This document shows positions 33,085 to 41,722 of a stretch of DNA of 64,000 bases, piece by piece. The stretch covers positions 310,001 through 374,000 of the forward strand of contig NZ_JAFCKS010000004.1 in assembly GCF_018129995.1 (NCBI RefSeq), given 5' to 3'. Positions within the stretch are counted from its first letter, which is position 1; each line of letters starts with the position of its first letter. A program made the position numbers and the translations under genes. The notes below the pieces were generated by a model that had not been told where the DNA came from, ran no database searches, and saw only the letters and a list, made by a program, of their open reading frames with translations. Source of the stretch: Bradyrhizobium sp. SZCCT0153. GTDB lineage: Bacteria > Pseudomonadota > Alphaproteobacteria > Rhizobiales > Xanthobacteraceae.

Positions 33085-36000
33085 TCACACGAGGAGATCG
33101 TGCGGCACATGAGACCCGGCTAAGCCGCCCACGACGTGAGTGCTATCGTCCAGATGCGGAACCTCGCCCGCTGTCGCGGCGCTACCATGTCCGCCGGCAT
33201 GTGCCGCGCCTTCATGATGATCGAGCGGCGCTGGGAGATCGTCCACAAATGCGATGCTCGACCTCTCGATCGCCGGATTCAGGAAGTTGAAGGAATCGCC
33301 CAGTCCCGACGGATGTGCCTGCGCGTTTCCGTGTGGGCCGCCTGTGCCGCCTTCCGCGGAATGAAGTTGGTCATTGGGCCTGTCGGGCGCCGCCATCGAA
33401 GCATGACTGTGTTCGCTTGCCTGCGATGGAATCGAATGAGCGGTGCCGCCGTTCACGAGGCCTTTCTGGGAGGCGACATCAGGCGTATTGCCGGCGTCGG
33501 CAAGGTTCGCTCTGCTATGAGCCTCCGCAGCCTTGCCGTCACCGGGATGCTGGTCGATGGCAGGGAGCGCATCCGGCGCACTGAAAGCGACGGCATGATT
33601 TTGCTCCAGCATGCCGGTTGCGCTAATTCCCTTCGGATGGATGCTGTCGTCGGTCCAGGATGGTTCGAAGACAAATTTGAAGTGGTCCATCGATAGCGAA
33701 TGGATTGCCGGCTCCGAGGTGCCGGGTTGTGTCGGAACCTCGTCCGGGGCGGAAGAGGTGATCTCCTTGCTCCCCCCGCTTTGATCCCGGTCAAAATCGA
33801 AGAGAAAGCTCACATCGATTGCGGTCGAGCTTCCGTCCAACGATACAGAGCCGCTACTGCTCTTCGCTTCGGTCGAGGCGTCGGAGGTGCTGAATGTCAT
33901 GACCGCCGCGTCGCCTTGCGCGGCGGCGGCCGGATCGAGGGTGTCGTTCACCGCCAAGGCCGGTGCCGCGGTTTGATCCACGATGAAGTCCGCCGAATCG
34001 ATGGTCGCGACGCCCTGGAGATGAACTTCCAGCAGGCTGGAATCGCCGATCTGGAGGGTTTGATCCGTCGGATTGACGTACACGATGGTTTCATTGGCTG
34101 AGCTGTCGTAAATCCAGGCGATGGTGTGCGGCGGCACGGACGTACTCGTCGAGCTCAATGCCAGGATCACGAATCCGAGCGCGCCGATCGCCGTCAAATC
34201 GATCTTGTCGGTTCCCGATATGAAATCGGTAATCGTATCGAAACGGCCGGCTCTTGAATCCGCCACCGACAGATAAGCGAAGACATCATCGCCGTTGCTG
34301 CCCGTGAGCTGGTCCGCGCCGAGCCCGCCGATGATGGTGTCGTTCCCGTTGCTGCCGTCTATATCGTCGTGTCCGGAGCCACCGTAGAGGACGTCATCGC
34401 CGTTATTGCCCTTGATCGTATCGTCGCCCGATCCGCCAAAGATGGTATCGTTCACGCCGGTGCCATTGAGAGTGTCGTCGCCGGCGCCTCCATAGACGAT
34501 CTGGGAAATGCTGCCGCCACCGGCGATGGTCTCGCCCGCGGGGGTGCCGTAGACGAACGGGGGATCGGATACGACGGTGGCTCCCGTTGCCAGATTGTCG
34601 AAGTCATTGGGATCGGCGTCGCTGGCGCCGTGGATGGCGATCGTGATCTCTTGCGTGGTGCCGTCGATGCTCGTCACCGTGAAATGATCGGTGAGCGTAT
34701 CGCCGACGTCGAGCGCGTCCACCACGCTGTTGTTGTTGTCCAGCGTATAAGTCCACAGCCCGGACGCGGTCATTGTAAAAGTGCCGTAGCCGCCGTCGCT
34801 TGCAGTAGGCGAGGTCACGGCCGTGAAAGTGTTGGCGGAGTTGTCGACGTCGGTATCGGTGAGCGTGCCGGTCGTGACAGGTGTGCCGGGAGTGACGCCG
34901 CCTGCTTCGAGCACCGAGCCCGTCGTCATCCCGGAAATGATGGCGGCGTCGTTGGCGCCGTTGATCGTAATCGTCACCACTTGCGGCGTGCCGTCGACGG
35001 TCGTCACGGTGAATTGGTCGATCAGGGTATCGCCGGCATTGAGCGCCTGCACCGTGGCGTTGCTGTTGTCGAGCGTGTAGACCCACGTGCCCAGTGCCGC
35101 CATCGTGAAGGTGCCGAAGCCTCCAGCACTCGGCTTGGGTGTGCTTACCGCGGTGAAGGTGTTGGAGGTGTCGTCGGGATCGGCGTCGTTCAACGTGCCG
35201 GTCGCAGTCCGCGTACCAGGCGTTCCGTCGGCTACGCCTCCGGCCTCGATCACAGAGCCGGTCGCCGTTCCGGAAATCACCGCAGCATCATTGCTGCCGT
35301 TGACGGTGATCGTCACCGTCTGCGCCGTGCCGTCGGCCGTGGTTACGGTGAAACTGTCTGTCAGCGTGTCGCCGTTGTTGAGCGCCTGCACCGCGACGTT
35401 GGTATTGTCGAGCGTGTAGCTCCACACGCCGGCCGTGGTGATGGTGAAGCTGCCATAGCTTTGTGCGCTTGCAGTCGGCGCGTTGACCGCCACGAACGCG
35501 TTGGCCGGGCTGTCGACATCCGCGGCGGCGAGCGTGCCCGTCGCGATCGGCGTGCCGGGCGAAGTGCCGCTCGCCTCGACGACTGAACCGGTCGCGGCCC
35601 CGGAGACGACGGCGGCGTCGTTGCTGCCCTGAATGGTGATCGTGACGATCTGGGGTGTTCCGTCGATGCTGGTCACGGTCAGGGTGTCGGTCAGGGTGTC
35701 GCCGACATTCAGGGCCTGTACCGTGCTGTTGCCATCGTCGAGCGTGTAGGTCCACACGCCGCCGGCTGTCATCGTGAAAGTGCCGTAGCCACCCGCGCTC
35801 CTGGTCGGCGAACTGACCGCCGTGAAGGTGTTGGGCGGATTGTCGACATCCGTGTCAGTAAGCGTGCCGGTTGCTGTCGGCATGCCCGGCACCGCGTTGG
35901 CGACGCCGCCCGCCTCTACCACCGTGCCGCCGGCGTTGCCCGAGATAATGGCCGTGTCGTTGACGCCTTTGATGGTGACTATGAAGGTTTGGCTCGTCGA

Positions 36001-37173
36001 GAGCCCGCCGTCCGATACGGTGACGACGAAGCTCGTGGTCGTCGGCGACGACAGGGCATTGATTGCATCGCTGTTCGGAACAAACGTGTAGGCGCCGGAT
36101 GTGCTATTGAGATAGAGCGTGCCATACGGACCGGTCTGCGAAAGATCGAATGTGGCTCCATCCAGCACCGTGGTGCCGCCCGTCCCGCCGGCGAGACCGT
36201 AGGTCAACACGGCATTGAACAGGCTACTAGCGGTGAAGATCCCGCTTGTCGCGGTGAATTGGTCGTCGAATTTGAACGTATCGATTTCGGTTGGGCCGGC
36301 CGGCACGTTCAGTGTCGGCAGCGGGCGCTCGATCAAGGGGATGTTGAACGGCGCCACCATCGGAAGCAGGTTTGGCGGCGCAGTCGTGTTTTCCGACGTG
36401 AAATTGATGTGCTGCGGCGAAAGCGAGCCGGCGAAGGGTGGCGTGCTCGATCCTGTCGGACCTCGCGTGAGATTGGCGAGCACGTCCTGCTGAGCCGCCT
36501 GCAATTCCTCCATGCGAGCGGCACTGTTGGCGACCTGGTTCACGCTGACCGAGGAGCCGGTCTTGTGCAGGACGAAAGTCTCGCCCGGATCGTCGACGAT
36601 GATATGTCGCGGCACCGGCTCCTTGGTGATGAGTTCGAATGTGCCGTGCTGAAGGTCTTTGTAGGTGATCGTGTCATCGTCCAGAAACGTGGCGTCCGGG
36701 TCTGCGGCCTGTGCGTCCTCCATCATGGAGAATGTCAACGCCGCAAGCGTCAGGATGCCGAAGCCCGTCGCATATGACCGGCCACGAACGCTCCCGACCG
36801 GCGTGTCGACTGTCAGAGTACCGCTGTTTGCCAGTCGGCCGGCGGCAAAAGCAAAGCTCCCGCTGCTGACCGCAACGACGGTCGAACCCGAAGTGACGTC
36901 GGAAGCGGAGGCGAATTCGCGCAACTCCATGCGAGCTTGGCCGGAGATGTCGAAGACCGTGTCGTCGAGAAGCCGAATTCCGATCTGTGCATCCGCAGCA
37001 GTTTCGATTATGTCACCGCGGCAGACAAGGTCGCCAATGCTGACCTGAATCGTCGCGCCGCCGTGGCGTATGAGGGTGACGCAACCGAATGCCCTTTGGA
37101 CGATGCCGACGATCTGGAGAGGCAAAGCCGCAACGACCCCATTCTGGGGTCCAACGCCAAAAGCAACTGACAT
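33085..37173 (-). CDS. Large FecR/VCBS-repeat/RTX calcium-binding surface protein
   Basis: The 1362-residue product is built from an N-terminal FecR-like domain (about residues 30-130, with SGSFAFAAGRLAN and LTVDTPVGSVRGRSYATG), a linker, a cadherin-like segment, four tandem VCBS repeats of about 112 residues (403-848; each opens G.NDAA..SG and has WTYTLDN...VQALN.GDTL), and RTX nonapeptides (894-965; GGAGDDTLNG, GGSGDDTIKG, GNDTIIGG) ending in DVFAYLS...DTITDF. The tail is His/Gly-rich. It has no Sec signal, so export by a type I system reading the C-terminus is expected, but no such system is encoded here. RTX repeats bind calcium and the VCBS repeats suggest adhesion or biofilm roles. It is divergent from a second FecR-domain gene. 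Confidence 0.88.
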   Translation of the reverse strand: MSVAFGVGPQNGVVAALPLQIVGIVQRAFGCVTLIRHGGATIQVSIGDLVCRGDIIETAADAQIGIRLLDDTVFDISGQARMELREFASASDVTSGSTVVAVSSGSFAFAAGRLANSGTLTVDTPVGSVRGRSYATGFGILTLAALTFSMMEDAQAADPDATFLDDDTITYKDLQHGTFELITKEPVPRHIIVDDPGETFVLHKTGSSVSVNQVANSAARMEELQAAQQDVLANLTRGPTGSSTPPFAGSLSPQHINFTSENTTAPPNLLPMVAPFNIPLIERPLPTLNVPAGPTEIDTFKFDDQFTATSGIFTASSLFNAVLTYGLAGGTGGTTVLDGATFDLSQTGPYGTLYLNSTSGAYTFVPNSDAINALSSPTTTSFVVTVSDGGLSTSQTFIVTIKGVNDTAIISGNAGGTVVEAGGVANAVPGMPTATGTLTDTDVDNPPNTFTAVSSPTRSAGGYGTFTMTAGGVWTYTLDDGNSTVQALNVGDTLTDTLTVTSIDGTPQIVTITIQGSNDAAVVSGAATGSVVEASGTSPGTPIATGTLAAADVDSPANAFVAVNAPTASAQSYGSFTITTAGVWSYTLDNTNVAVQALNNGDTLTDSFTVTTADGTAQTVTITVNGSNDAAVISGTATGSVIEAGGVADGTPGTRTATGTLNDADPDDTSNTFTAVSTPKPSAGGFGTFTMAALGTWVYTLDNSNATVQALNAGDTLIDQFTVTTVDGTPQVVTITINGANDAAIISGMTTGSVLEAGGVTPGTPVTTGTLTDTDVDNSANTFTAVTSPTASDGGYGTFTMTASGLWTYTLDNNNSVVDALDVGDTLTDHFTVTSIDGTTQEITIAIHGASDADPNDFDNLATGATVVSDPPFVYGTPAGETIAGGGSISQIVYGGAGDDTLNGTGVNDTIFGGSGDDTIKGNNGDDVLYGGSGHDDIDGSNGNDTIIGGLGADQLTGSNGDDVFAYLSVADSRAGRFDTITDFISGTDKIDLTAIGALGFVILALSSTSTSVPPHTIAWIYDSSANETIVYVNPTDQTLQIGDSSLLEVHLQGVATIDSADFIVDQTAAPALAVNDTLDPAAAAQGDAAVMTFSTSDASTEAKSSSGSVSLDGSSTAIDVSFLFDFDRDQSGGSKEITSSAPDEVPTQPGTSEPAIHSLSMDHFKFVFEPSWTDDSIHPKGISATGMLEQNHAVAFSAPDALPAIDQHPGDGKAAEAHSRANLADAGNTPDVASQKGLVNGGTAHSIPSQASEHSHASMAAPDRPNDQLHSAEGGTGGPHGNAQAHPSGLGDSFNFLNPAIERSSIAFVDDLPAPLDHHEGAAHAGGHGSAATAGEVPHLDDSTHVVGGLAGSHVPHDLLV
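34630..35967 (-). repeat. Four tandem VCBS repeats within the RTX gene
   Basis: The region codes for four consecutive repeats of 110-114 residues (about 335 bases each). Start motifs are GVNDTAIISG, GSNDAAVVSG, GSNDAAVISG and GANDAAIISG; end motifs are TVTSIDGTPQIVTITI, TVTTADGTAQTVTITV, TVTTVDGTPQVVTITI and TVTSIDGTTQEITIAI. Similarity is high at DNA level, so copy number could change by recombination and assemblies may collapse it. Confidence 0.85.
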
Positions 37174-37648
37174 GGTCGTGGCCTCGCGTGCCGAATAACT
37201 CGGGCTCGGCGCGGTGCCGCGGTCTTCTTGTCGGTTTTGCTACGCCAAAGGCGAAATGCGCAATTTTTGGCGTTAGCAACCCCAGGCCTGCACGCCGAAG
37301 ACGTTTGTTAAAAAACTGAACTCTATAGGTCTAGCCAGACTCTATAGGTCTGGCCAGGATGATAGCAGGTTCAGCGGAGATGCCTCTCCGCGACAGCAAT
37401 TTGCGCTCTCAAGAAGTTGACGGTCGAGAGGCGCGAAATCTAGCTCTCTTTCGCTGGTCACGCAAACGGCTTGGGCCTAAGATCGACTAACGAAGAGATA
37501 CGAAGAGATGCTTTGTCTGGAAGTCAGGTCCGTAAGGACCGATCCAGGTTGCAGATATTGACGATGCACGAATTGCGAGCTTGGCCGGGGGCTCATACAG
37601 CTCCCCTCAGGCGGCACGCAAACAAGATCTTCTCGGAAAGGGCGGGTC
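37174..37648. promoter_or_regulatory. 475-base divergent intergenic region with tandem 19-bp repeats
   Basis: The gap between the RTX gene (leftward) and the FecR-domain gene (rightward) is unusually AT-rich in its left half. ACTCTATAGGTCTAGCCAG at 37320-37338 is followed directly by a second copy at 37339-37357 with one change (A to G near the end). Each copy contains the palindrome CTATAG. A short tandem pair CGAAGAGATA/CGAAGAGATG lies at 37491-37510. No gene is convincing here. It should hold both promoters; the 19-bp pair is the best candidate regulator site. Confidence 0.6.
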
Positions 37649-38293
37649 ATGTGCAGACATACGATTGCAGTATTCGTGACTGGCCTCATTTGGGCATCCG
37701 CAAGTGTTCTTGCGGTGCAAGCGCAGGCTCAAGTCAATCCCGTGACACGCGGCCTTGAGGACGTCGTGCCAAGACCCATCGGCAAGGTCGTAGCCGTTAC
37801 AGGTTCGGTTTCGATCGAGCACGCAGGTGCGGTCTTGGTCCAGGCGAAGCTTGGCGATCCGGCTGCTGAAACGAGGGCTGGCGATGTCGTGTATCTTCGC
37901 GACGTGGTGCGAACCGGAGCGGACAGCCGGGTCAGCATCAATTTCAGCGATGGCTCGTCGTTCAATCTGTCGAGCAACGCGCGTATGACCTTGGATGAAT
38001 ACGTGTATGAGCCGGACGGCAAGTCCAACGCAACGTTTTTCAATCTGGCCAGAGGAACGGCGACATTTGTCGCCGGCCAGGTCGCGAAGACCGGCGATAT
38101 GAAGGTCGATACGCCCGTCGCAACGATGGGAATCCGAGGCACCACCCCGCGCATCGAAGTTTCGGACGACGGCGCGGTCAGGTTTTCGACTCTCATCGAA
38201 GAGGGCAAGAGCAAGTTGATGAAGAAGCGCGTCACTGCTGCAATGCCCGACCGGGGGAGCGGTCCAAGGCTGAACATTTGCAGGGGATGCTGA
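37649..38293 (+). CDS. Secreted FecR-domain protein
   Basis: The 214-residue product has an N-terminal signal peptide (IAVFVTGLIWASASVLAVQA) and one FecR domain: IGKVVAVTGSVSIEHAG, then VYLRDVVRTGADSRVSINF, LSSNARMTLDEYVYEP, and ATFFNLARGTATFVAGQV followed by MKVDTPVATMGIRGT. The last motifs are the FecR hallmark, shared with the N-terminus of the divergent RTX protein. FecR domains are best known from iron-signal anti-sigma factors, but stand-alone exported ones are common and of unknown role. It ends with two cysteines (NICRGC). The TPR gene follows by 12 bases. Confidence 0.88.
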   Translation: MCRHTIAVFVTGLIWASASVLAVQAQAQVNPVTRGLEDVVPRPIGKVVAVTGSVSIEHAGAVLVQAKLGDPAAETRAGDVVYLRDVVRTGADSRVSINFSDGSSFNLSSNARMTLDEYVYEPDGKSNATFFNLARGTATFVAGQVAKTGDMKVDTPVATMGIRGTTPRIEVSDDGAVRFSTLIEEGKSKLMKKRVTAAMPDRGSGPRLNICRGC

Positions 38294-38305
38294 AGCGACA
38301 CGGAA

Positions 38306-39160
38306 ATGACTATCAGGGCCGCCATCATCGACCGCGTCGCGCCTATTCTCGTGATGCTGTCGCTCGGTTTGCCGGCGGCCGCGCAGCAGCCGCAGAAAAA
38401 TAGTAACCTCAAGAGCATTGAGCAGTGCAACGGTACAGACCGTATTCCGGCCCAAGCCCGGATCGCCGGCTGTACGGCGCTCATCAATTCGGCTGATGCC
38501 AAGCCGGAGGCGCTGGCTGTGGCTTACAACAATCGTGGCAACGCCCATGCCGCAGCGGCGGAGTACGACCGTGCGATAAGCGATTTCGATCGAGCGATCG
38601 AGCTCGCCTCAGGCTATGTCAAGCCGGTGAATAATCGCGGCGTCGCCTATTTGAGGAAGGGAGCATATGAGGACGCGGTCAAGTCCTTCGACGAGGCAAT
38701 CAGGCTCAACCCGGCTTATGGCAGCGCCTTCGCCAATCGCGCGGAAGCCCACTTGAAGCTGAACCGGTATGATCGGGCCGCGCTGGATTTCGACGAGGCC
38801 ATCCGGCTCGATCCGAATTTGGCGTGGGCAAGAAGCGGACGCTGCTGGACCCGAGCGGTCATCGGCGATCTGCAGGCCGGGCTCGACGATTGCGACAGAG
38901 CGATCCAGTCGGGGTCGAACGATGCTGCGACATACGATTCACGCGCGCTGATCCATCTGAAGATGGGCCAGCTCGCCGCGGCGATCGACGACTACAGTTT
39001 TGCGTTGCGCCTGGCACCAAACCTGGCAAGCGCGCTCTATGGACGAGGACTTGCCAGGCTCAGGCAGGGCGACAATGCCGGCGGCGATCGCGACGTCTCG
39101 GCAGCAAAGCTCATCGACGTCAAAGTCGCCGACGAGTTCGCCCGCTACGGCGTGCAGTGA
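38306..39160 (+). CDS. Secreted TPR-repeat protein
   Basis: The 284-residue product has a signal peptide (ILVMLSLGLPAAAQ) followed by about six tetratricopeptide repeats, e.g. AVAYNNRGNAHAAAAEYDRA, PVNNRGVAYLRKGAYEDAV, SAFANRAEAHLKLNRYDRA and TYDSRALIHLKMGQLAAAID. TPR helices bind other proteins. It starts 12 bases after the FecR-domain gene, so the two form an operon, and both probably act in the periplasm. The cotranscribed FecR/TPR pair facing a FecR-containing RTX protein suggests that they belong to one system, but the link is inference. Confidence 0.88.
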   Translation: MTIRAAIIDRVAPILVMLSLGLPAAAQQPQKNSNLKSIEQCNGTDRIPAQARIAGCTALINSADAKPEALAVAYNNRGNAHAAAAEYDRAISDFDRAIELASGYVKPVNNRGVAYLRKGAYEDAVKSFDEAIRLNPAYGSAFANRAEAHLKLNRYDRAALDFDEAIRLDPNLAWARSGRCWTRAVIGDLQAGLDDCDRAIQSGSNDAATYDSRALIHLKMGQLAAAIDDYSFALRLAPNLASALYGRGLARLRQGDNAGGDRDVSAAKLIDVKVADEFARYGVQ

Positions 39161-39196
39161 CGTCAGGATTGGCCCACCGAAATTGGCGCTGGCCTG

Positions 39197-40270
39197 CTAG
39201 ACGTTCGACCCGTGGATCGCGTCGATCACGGCGTCCGTCACTTCCTTCGTCGTCGCCTTGCCGCCGACATCGGGCGTCAGCACGCCCGCCGCGCAGACCC
39301 GCTCGACTGCGGCCATCAGCCGCATGGCCGAGTCCTTCTCGCCGAGATGCTCCAGCATCTGCGCGCCGGTCCAGAACGTCGCGACCGGATTGGCGATGCC
39401 CTTGCCGGTGATGTCGAAGGCCGAGCCGTGGATCGGCTCGAACATCGAGGGGAAGCGGCGCTGCGGATCGATGTTGCCGGTGGGCGCGACGCCGAGGCTG
39501 CCCGCCAGCGCGCCGGCGAGATCGGAGAGGATGTCGGCGTGCAGATTGGTCGCAACGATGGTGTCGAGGCTCTTCGGATGCAGCGTCATGCGCACGGTCA
39601 TGGCGTCGACCAGCATCTTGTCCCAGGCGACGTCGGGGAATTCGGCGGCGACTTCGGCGGCGATCTCGTCCCACATCACCATGCCGTGGCGCTGCGCGTT
39701 CGACTTCGTCACCACGGTCAGGAACTTGCGCGGACGCGACTGCGCGAGCTTGAACGCGTAGCGCATGATCCGCGTCACGCCGACACGGGTGAACACCGCG
39801 ACCTCGGTGCCGACCTCCTCGGGCAGGCCCCTGTGGGCGCGGCCGCCCATGCCGGCATATTCGCCTTCCGAATTCTCGCGCACGATCACCCAGTCGAGGT
39901 CGCCGACGCCGACATTGCGCAGCGGCGAGGCGACACCCGGCAAAATCTTGGTCGGCCGCACATTGGCATATTGGTCAAAACCCTGGCAGATCGGCAGCCG
40001 CAGCCCCCACAGCGTGATGTGATCGGGCACGTCGGGCGCGCCGACCGCGCCGAAATAGATCGCGTCGAATTTCTTGAGCTCGGCGAGACCATCGGCCGGC
40101 ATCATCACGCCGTGCTTCTTGTAATAGTCCGAGCCCCAGTCGAACGTCTTGATGGTGAACGCGAGGTCGCCGCTGCGCTGCGCCAGCGCCTCCAGCACCC
40201 GGACACCGGCCGAGATTACCTCAGGGCCGATCCCGTCGGCGGGAATGGCTGCGATCGAATGTGTGCGCAT
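39197..40270 (-). CDS. Tartrate dehydrogenase (isocitrate/isopropylmalate dehydrogenase family)
   Basis: The 357-residue product belongs to the NAD-dependent beta-hydroxyacid oxidative decarboxylases. The start IAAIPADGIGPEVISAG, the substrate-binding arginine region LPICQGFDQYANVRPTKILP, the motif VIVRENSEGEYAGMGG and the metal-binding ATNLHADILSDLAGALAG fit the tartrate dehydrogenase/D-malate dehydrogenase (TtuC/DmlA) branch. Such enzymes oxidise tartrate, decarboxylate D-malate, or both; the exact substrate cannot be told from sequence. It lies 21 bases downstream of the transporter gene on the same strand, fitting a tartrate- or D-malate-use operon. Confidence 0.9.
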   Translation of the reverse strand: MRTHSIAAIPADGIGPEVISAGVRVLEALAQRSGDLAFTIKTFDWGSDYYKKHGVMMPADGLAELKKFDAIYFGAVGAPDVPDHITLWGLRLPICQGFDQYANVRPTKILPGVASPLRNVGVGDLDWVIVRENSEGEYAGMGGRAHRGLPEEVGTEVAVFTRVGVTRIMRYAFKLAQSRPRKFLTVVTKSNAQRHGMVMWDEIAAEVAAEFPDVAWDKMLVDAMTVRMTLHPKSLDTIVATNLHADILSDLAGALAGSLGVAPTGNIDPQRRFPSMFEPIHGSAFDITGKGIANPVATFWTGAQMLEHLGEKDSAMRLMAAVERVCAAGVLTPDVGGKATTKEVTDAVIDAIHGSNV

Positions 40271-40291
40271 GAGAATGCTCCGTTTGAGAGA

Positions 40292-41590
40292 TCAGTGAGA
40301 TTGCGGGACGGGTTCGACGGGTACGGGCTGTGCGCGCGACAATAGCAGGGTGACGGCCGCGGAGAGAACGAGCAGGCCGGCGACGAAGTAAAGCCCGCCG
40401 ACAAAACTGCCGGTCCGGTCCTTGATCCAGCCGATCATGGCGGGACCGACGAAGCCGCCGAGATTACCGATCGAGTTGATGGTGGCGATGCCGGCCGCTG
40501 CCGCGGGACCGGACAGGAACAGCGTCGGCATGCTCCACAGCGGCGGCTTTGCGGAGGAAATGCCGATATTGACGAGGGCAAGCGCGACCAGCACGGCGAC
40601 GACGCCGGTCGCAAGGCCGGCATAGGCGAGCCCGGCTGCGGCAATCAGGCAGGCCCACACGACATGCCAGGTGCGCTCGCCGGTGCGGTCCGAATGCCGC
40701 GCCCACAGGATCATGGCAACGACCGCGGCGGTTGCCGGCAACGCGTTGAGGAAGCCGACCTGAAGCGAGGACAGGCCGAACTGCTTGATGATCTGCGGGG
40801 CCCAGACGCCGAGCGTATAGAGCCCCGCCGAGGTGCCGAAATAGATCAGCGCCAGCGCCAGCACGCGTGGATCGGCAAGCCCGCGCCAGATGCTGTGGCT
40901 CGCGGTCGCGGCCTTGCTGGTGGTCTCCAGATTCATCGTCTCGACCAGCCAGCGCCGCTCGTCCTCCGCGAGCCATTTCGCCTTCTCCGGGCGATCGGTC
41001 AGGAAGCCCAGCACGACGAAGCCGAGCAGCACGGCCGGCAGCGCTTCCAGCACGAACAGCCATTGCCAGCCCTTGAGGCCGAGCATTCCGTCCATCTCCA
41101 GCAGCGCGCCGGAAACCGGCGAGCCCAGCACGGTCGAGAGCGGCGCGGCCGCCATGAACAGCGCGGTGACCGCGGCTCGCTGGCGCGCCGGAAACCAGTA
41201 GGAGAGATAGAGGATGATGCCGGGAAAGAAGCCGGCTTCGGCGACGCCGAGCAGGAAACGCAGCACGTAGAAGCTGGTCGGTCCCTGCACGAAGGCCATC
41301 GCGGCCGAGACCAAGCCCCATGTAATCATCACCCGTGCGATCCAGATCCGCGCGCCGATCTTGTGCAGGATGATGTTGGAGGGCACCTCGAACAGGAAAT
41401 AGCCCCAGAAGAAGATGCCGGCACCGAAGCCGTAGACCGTGGGCGACAGGCCGATGTCCTTGTTCATCGTCAGCGAGGCAAAGCCGATATTGACGCGGTC
41501 GATGAAGGCCACGAAGTAGAGCAGCATGATGAAAGGAACGATGCGCAAGGTGATCTTGCGCAGTACGCGCGTCTGAATCTCGCTCGCCAC
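40292..41590 (-). CDS. MFS transporter, tartrate/anion:cation symporter type
   Basis: The 432-residue inner-membrane protein belongs to the ACS family of MFS transporters, which import small acids such as tartrate, phthalate and galactonate. The opening RIVPFIMLLYFVAFIDRVNI and GVAEAGFFPGIILYLSYWFP are the ACS family signatures, and 12 hydrophobic segments are visible. Start is a GTG at 41590 with a strong site GGGAGGCCAGG just before it. Being 21 bases before the tartrate dehydrogenase gene and divergent from a LysR gene, it is very likely the uptake protein for that enzyme's substrate. Confidence 0.88.
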   Translation of the reverse strand: MASEIQTRVLRKITLRIVPFIMLLYFVAFIDRVNIGFASLTMNKDIGLSPTVYGFGAGIFFWGYFLFEVPSNIILHKIGARIWIARVMITWGLVSAAMAFVQGPTSFYVLRFLLGVAEAGFFPGIILYLSYWFPARQRAAVTALFMAAAPLSTVLGSPVSGALLEMDGMLGLKGWQWLFVLEALPAVLLGFVVLGFLTDRPEKAKWLAEDERRWLVETMNLETTSKAATASHSIWRGLADPRVLALALIYFGTSAGLYTLGVWAPQIIKQFGLSSLQVGFLNALPATAAVVAMILWARHSDRTGERTWHVVWACLIAAAGLAYAGLATGVVAVLVALALVNIGISSAKPPLWSMPTLFLSGPAAAAGIATINSIGNLGGFVGPAMIGWIKDRTGSFVGGLYFVAGLLVLSAAVTLLLSRAQPVPVEPVPQSH

Positions 41591-41671
41591 CCTGGCCTCC
41601 CTGAATCCGGTTTGTCGTTATGCCGCAGTGAGCCTAGGCGTGAGCGGGAGGTTCGCTCAATTGGCGCTGGT

Positions 41672-41692
41672 TTATACAAAAAAATGATATAA
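41672..41692. promoter_or_regulatory. LysR-type operator between transporter and regulator genes
   Basis: TTATA at 41672-41676 and TATAA at 41688-41692 flank exactly 11 bases, giving the T-N11-A palindrome of LysR-family binding sites. It lies 31 bases before the LysR start and about 80 bases before the transporter start, in the shared 132-base gap. It fits autoregulation and inducer-dependent control of the tartrate genes. Confidence 0.7.
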
Positions 41693-41722
41693 TCCTCGCC
41701 GGGCGAGACGAGAGGGTACGCG

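Noticed and set aside
34369..35586. Plus-strand frame of 405 codons opposite the VCBS repeats
   Set aside because: It exists because the repeats lack stops in that frame; its repeats simply mirror the VCBS code.
36837..36848. Possible LapG-type cleavage site (FAAG) in the RTX protein N-terminus
   Set aside because: The residues are part of the common FecR motif (SFAFAAGR); there is no LapD/LapG pair nearby, so a retention-cleavage site cannot be supported.
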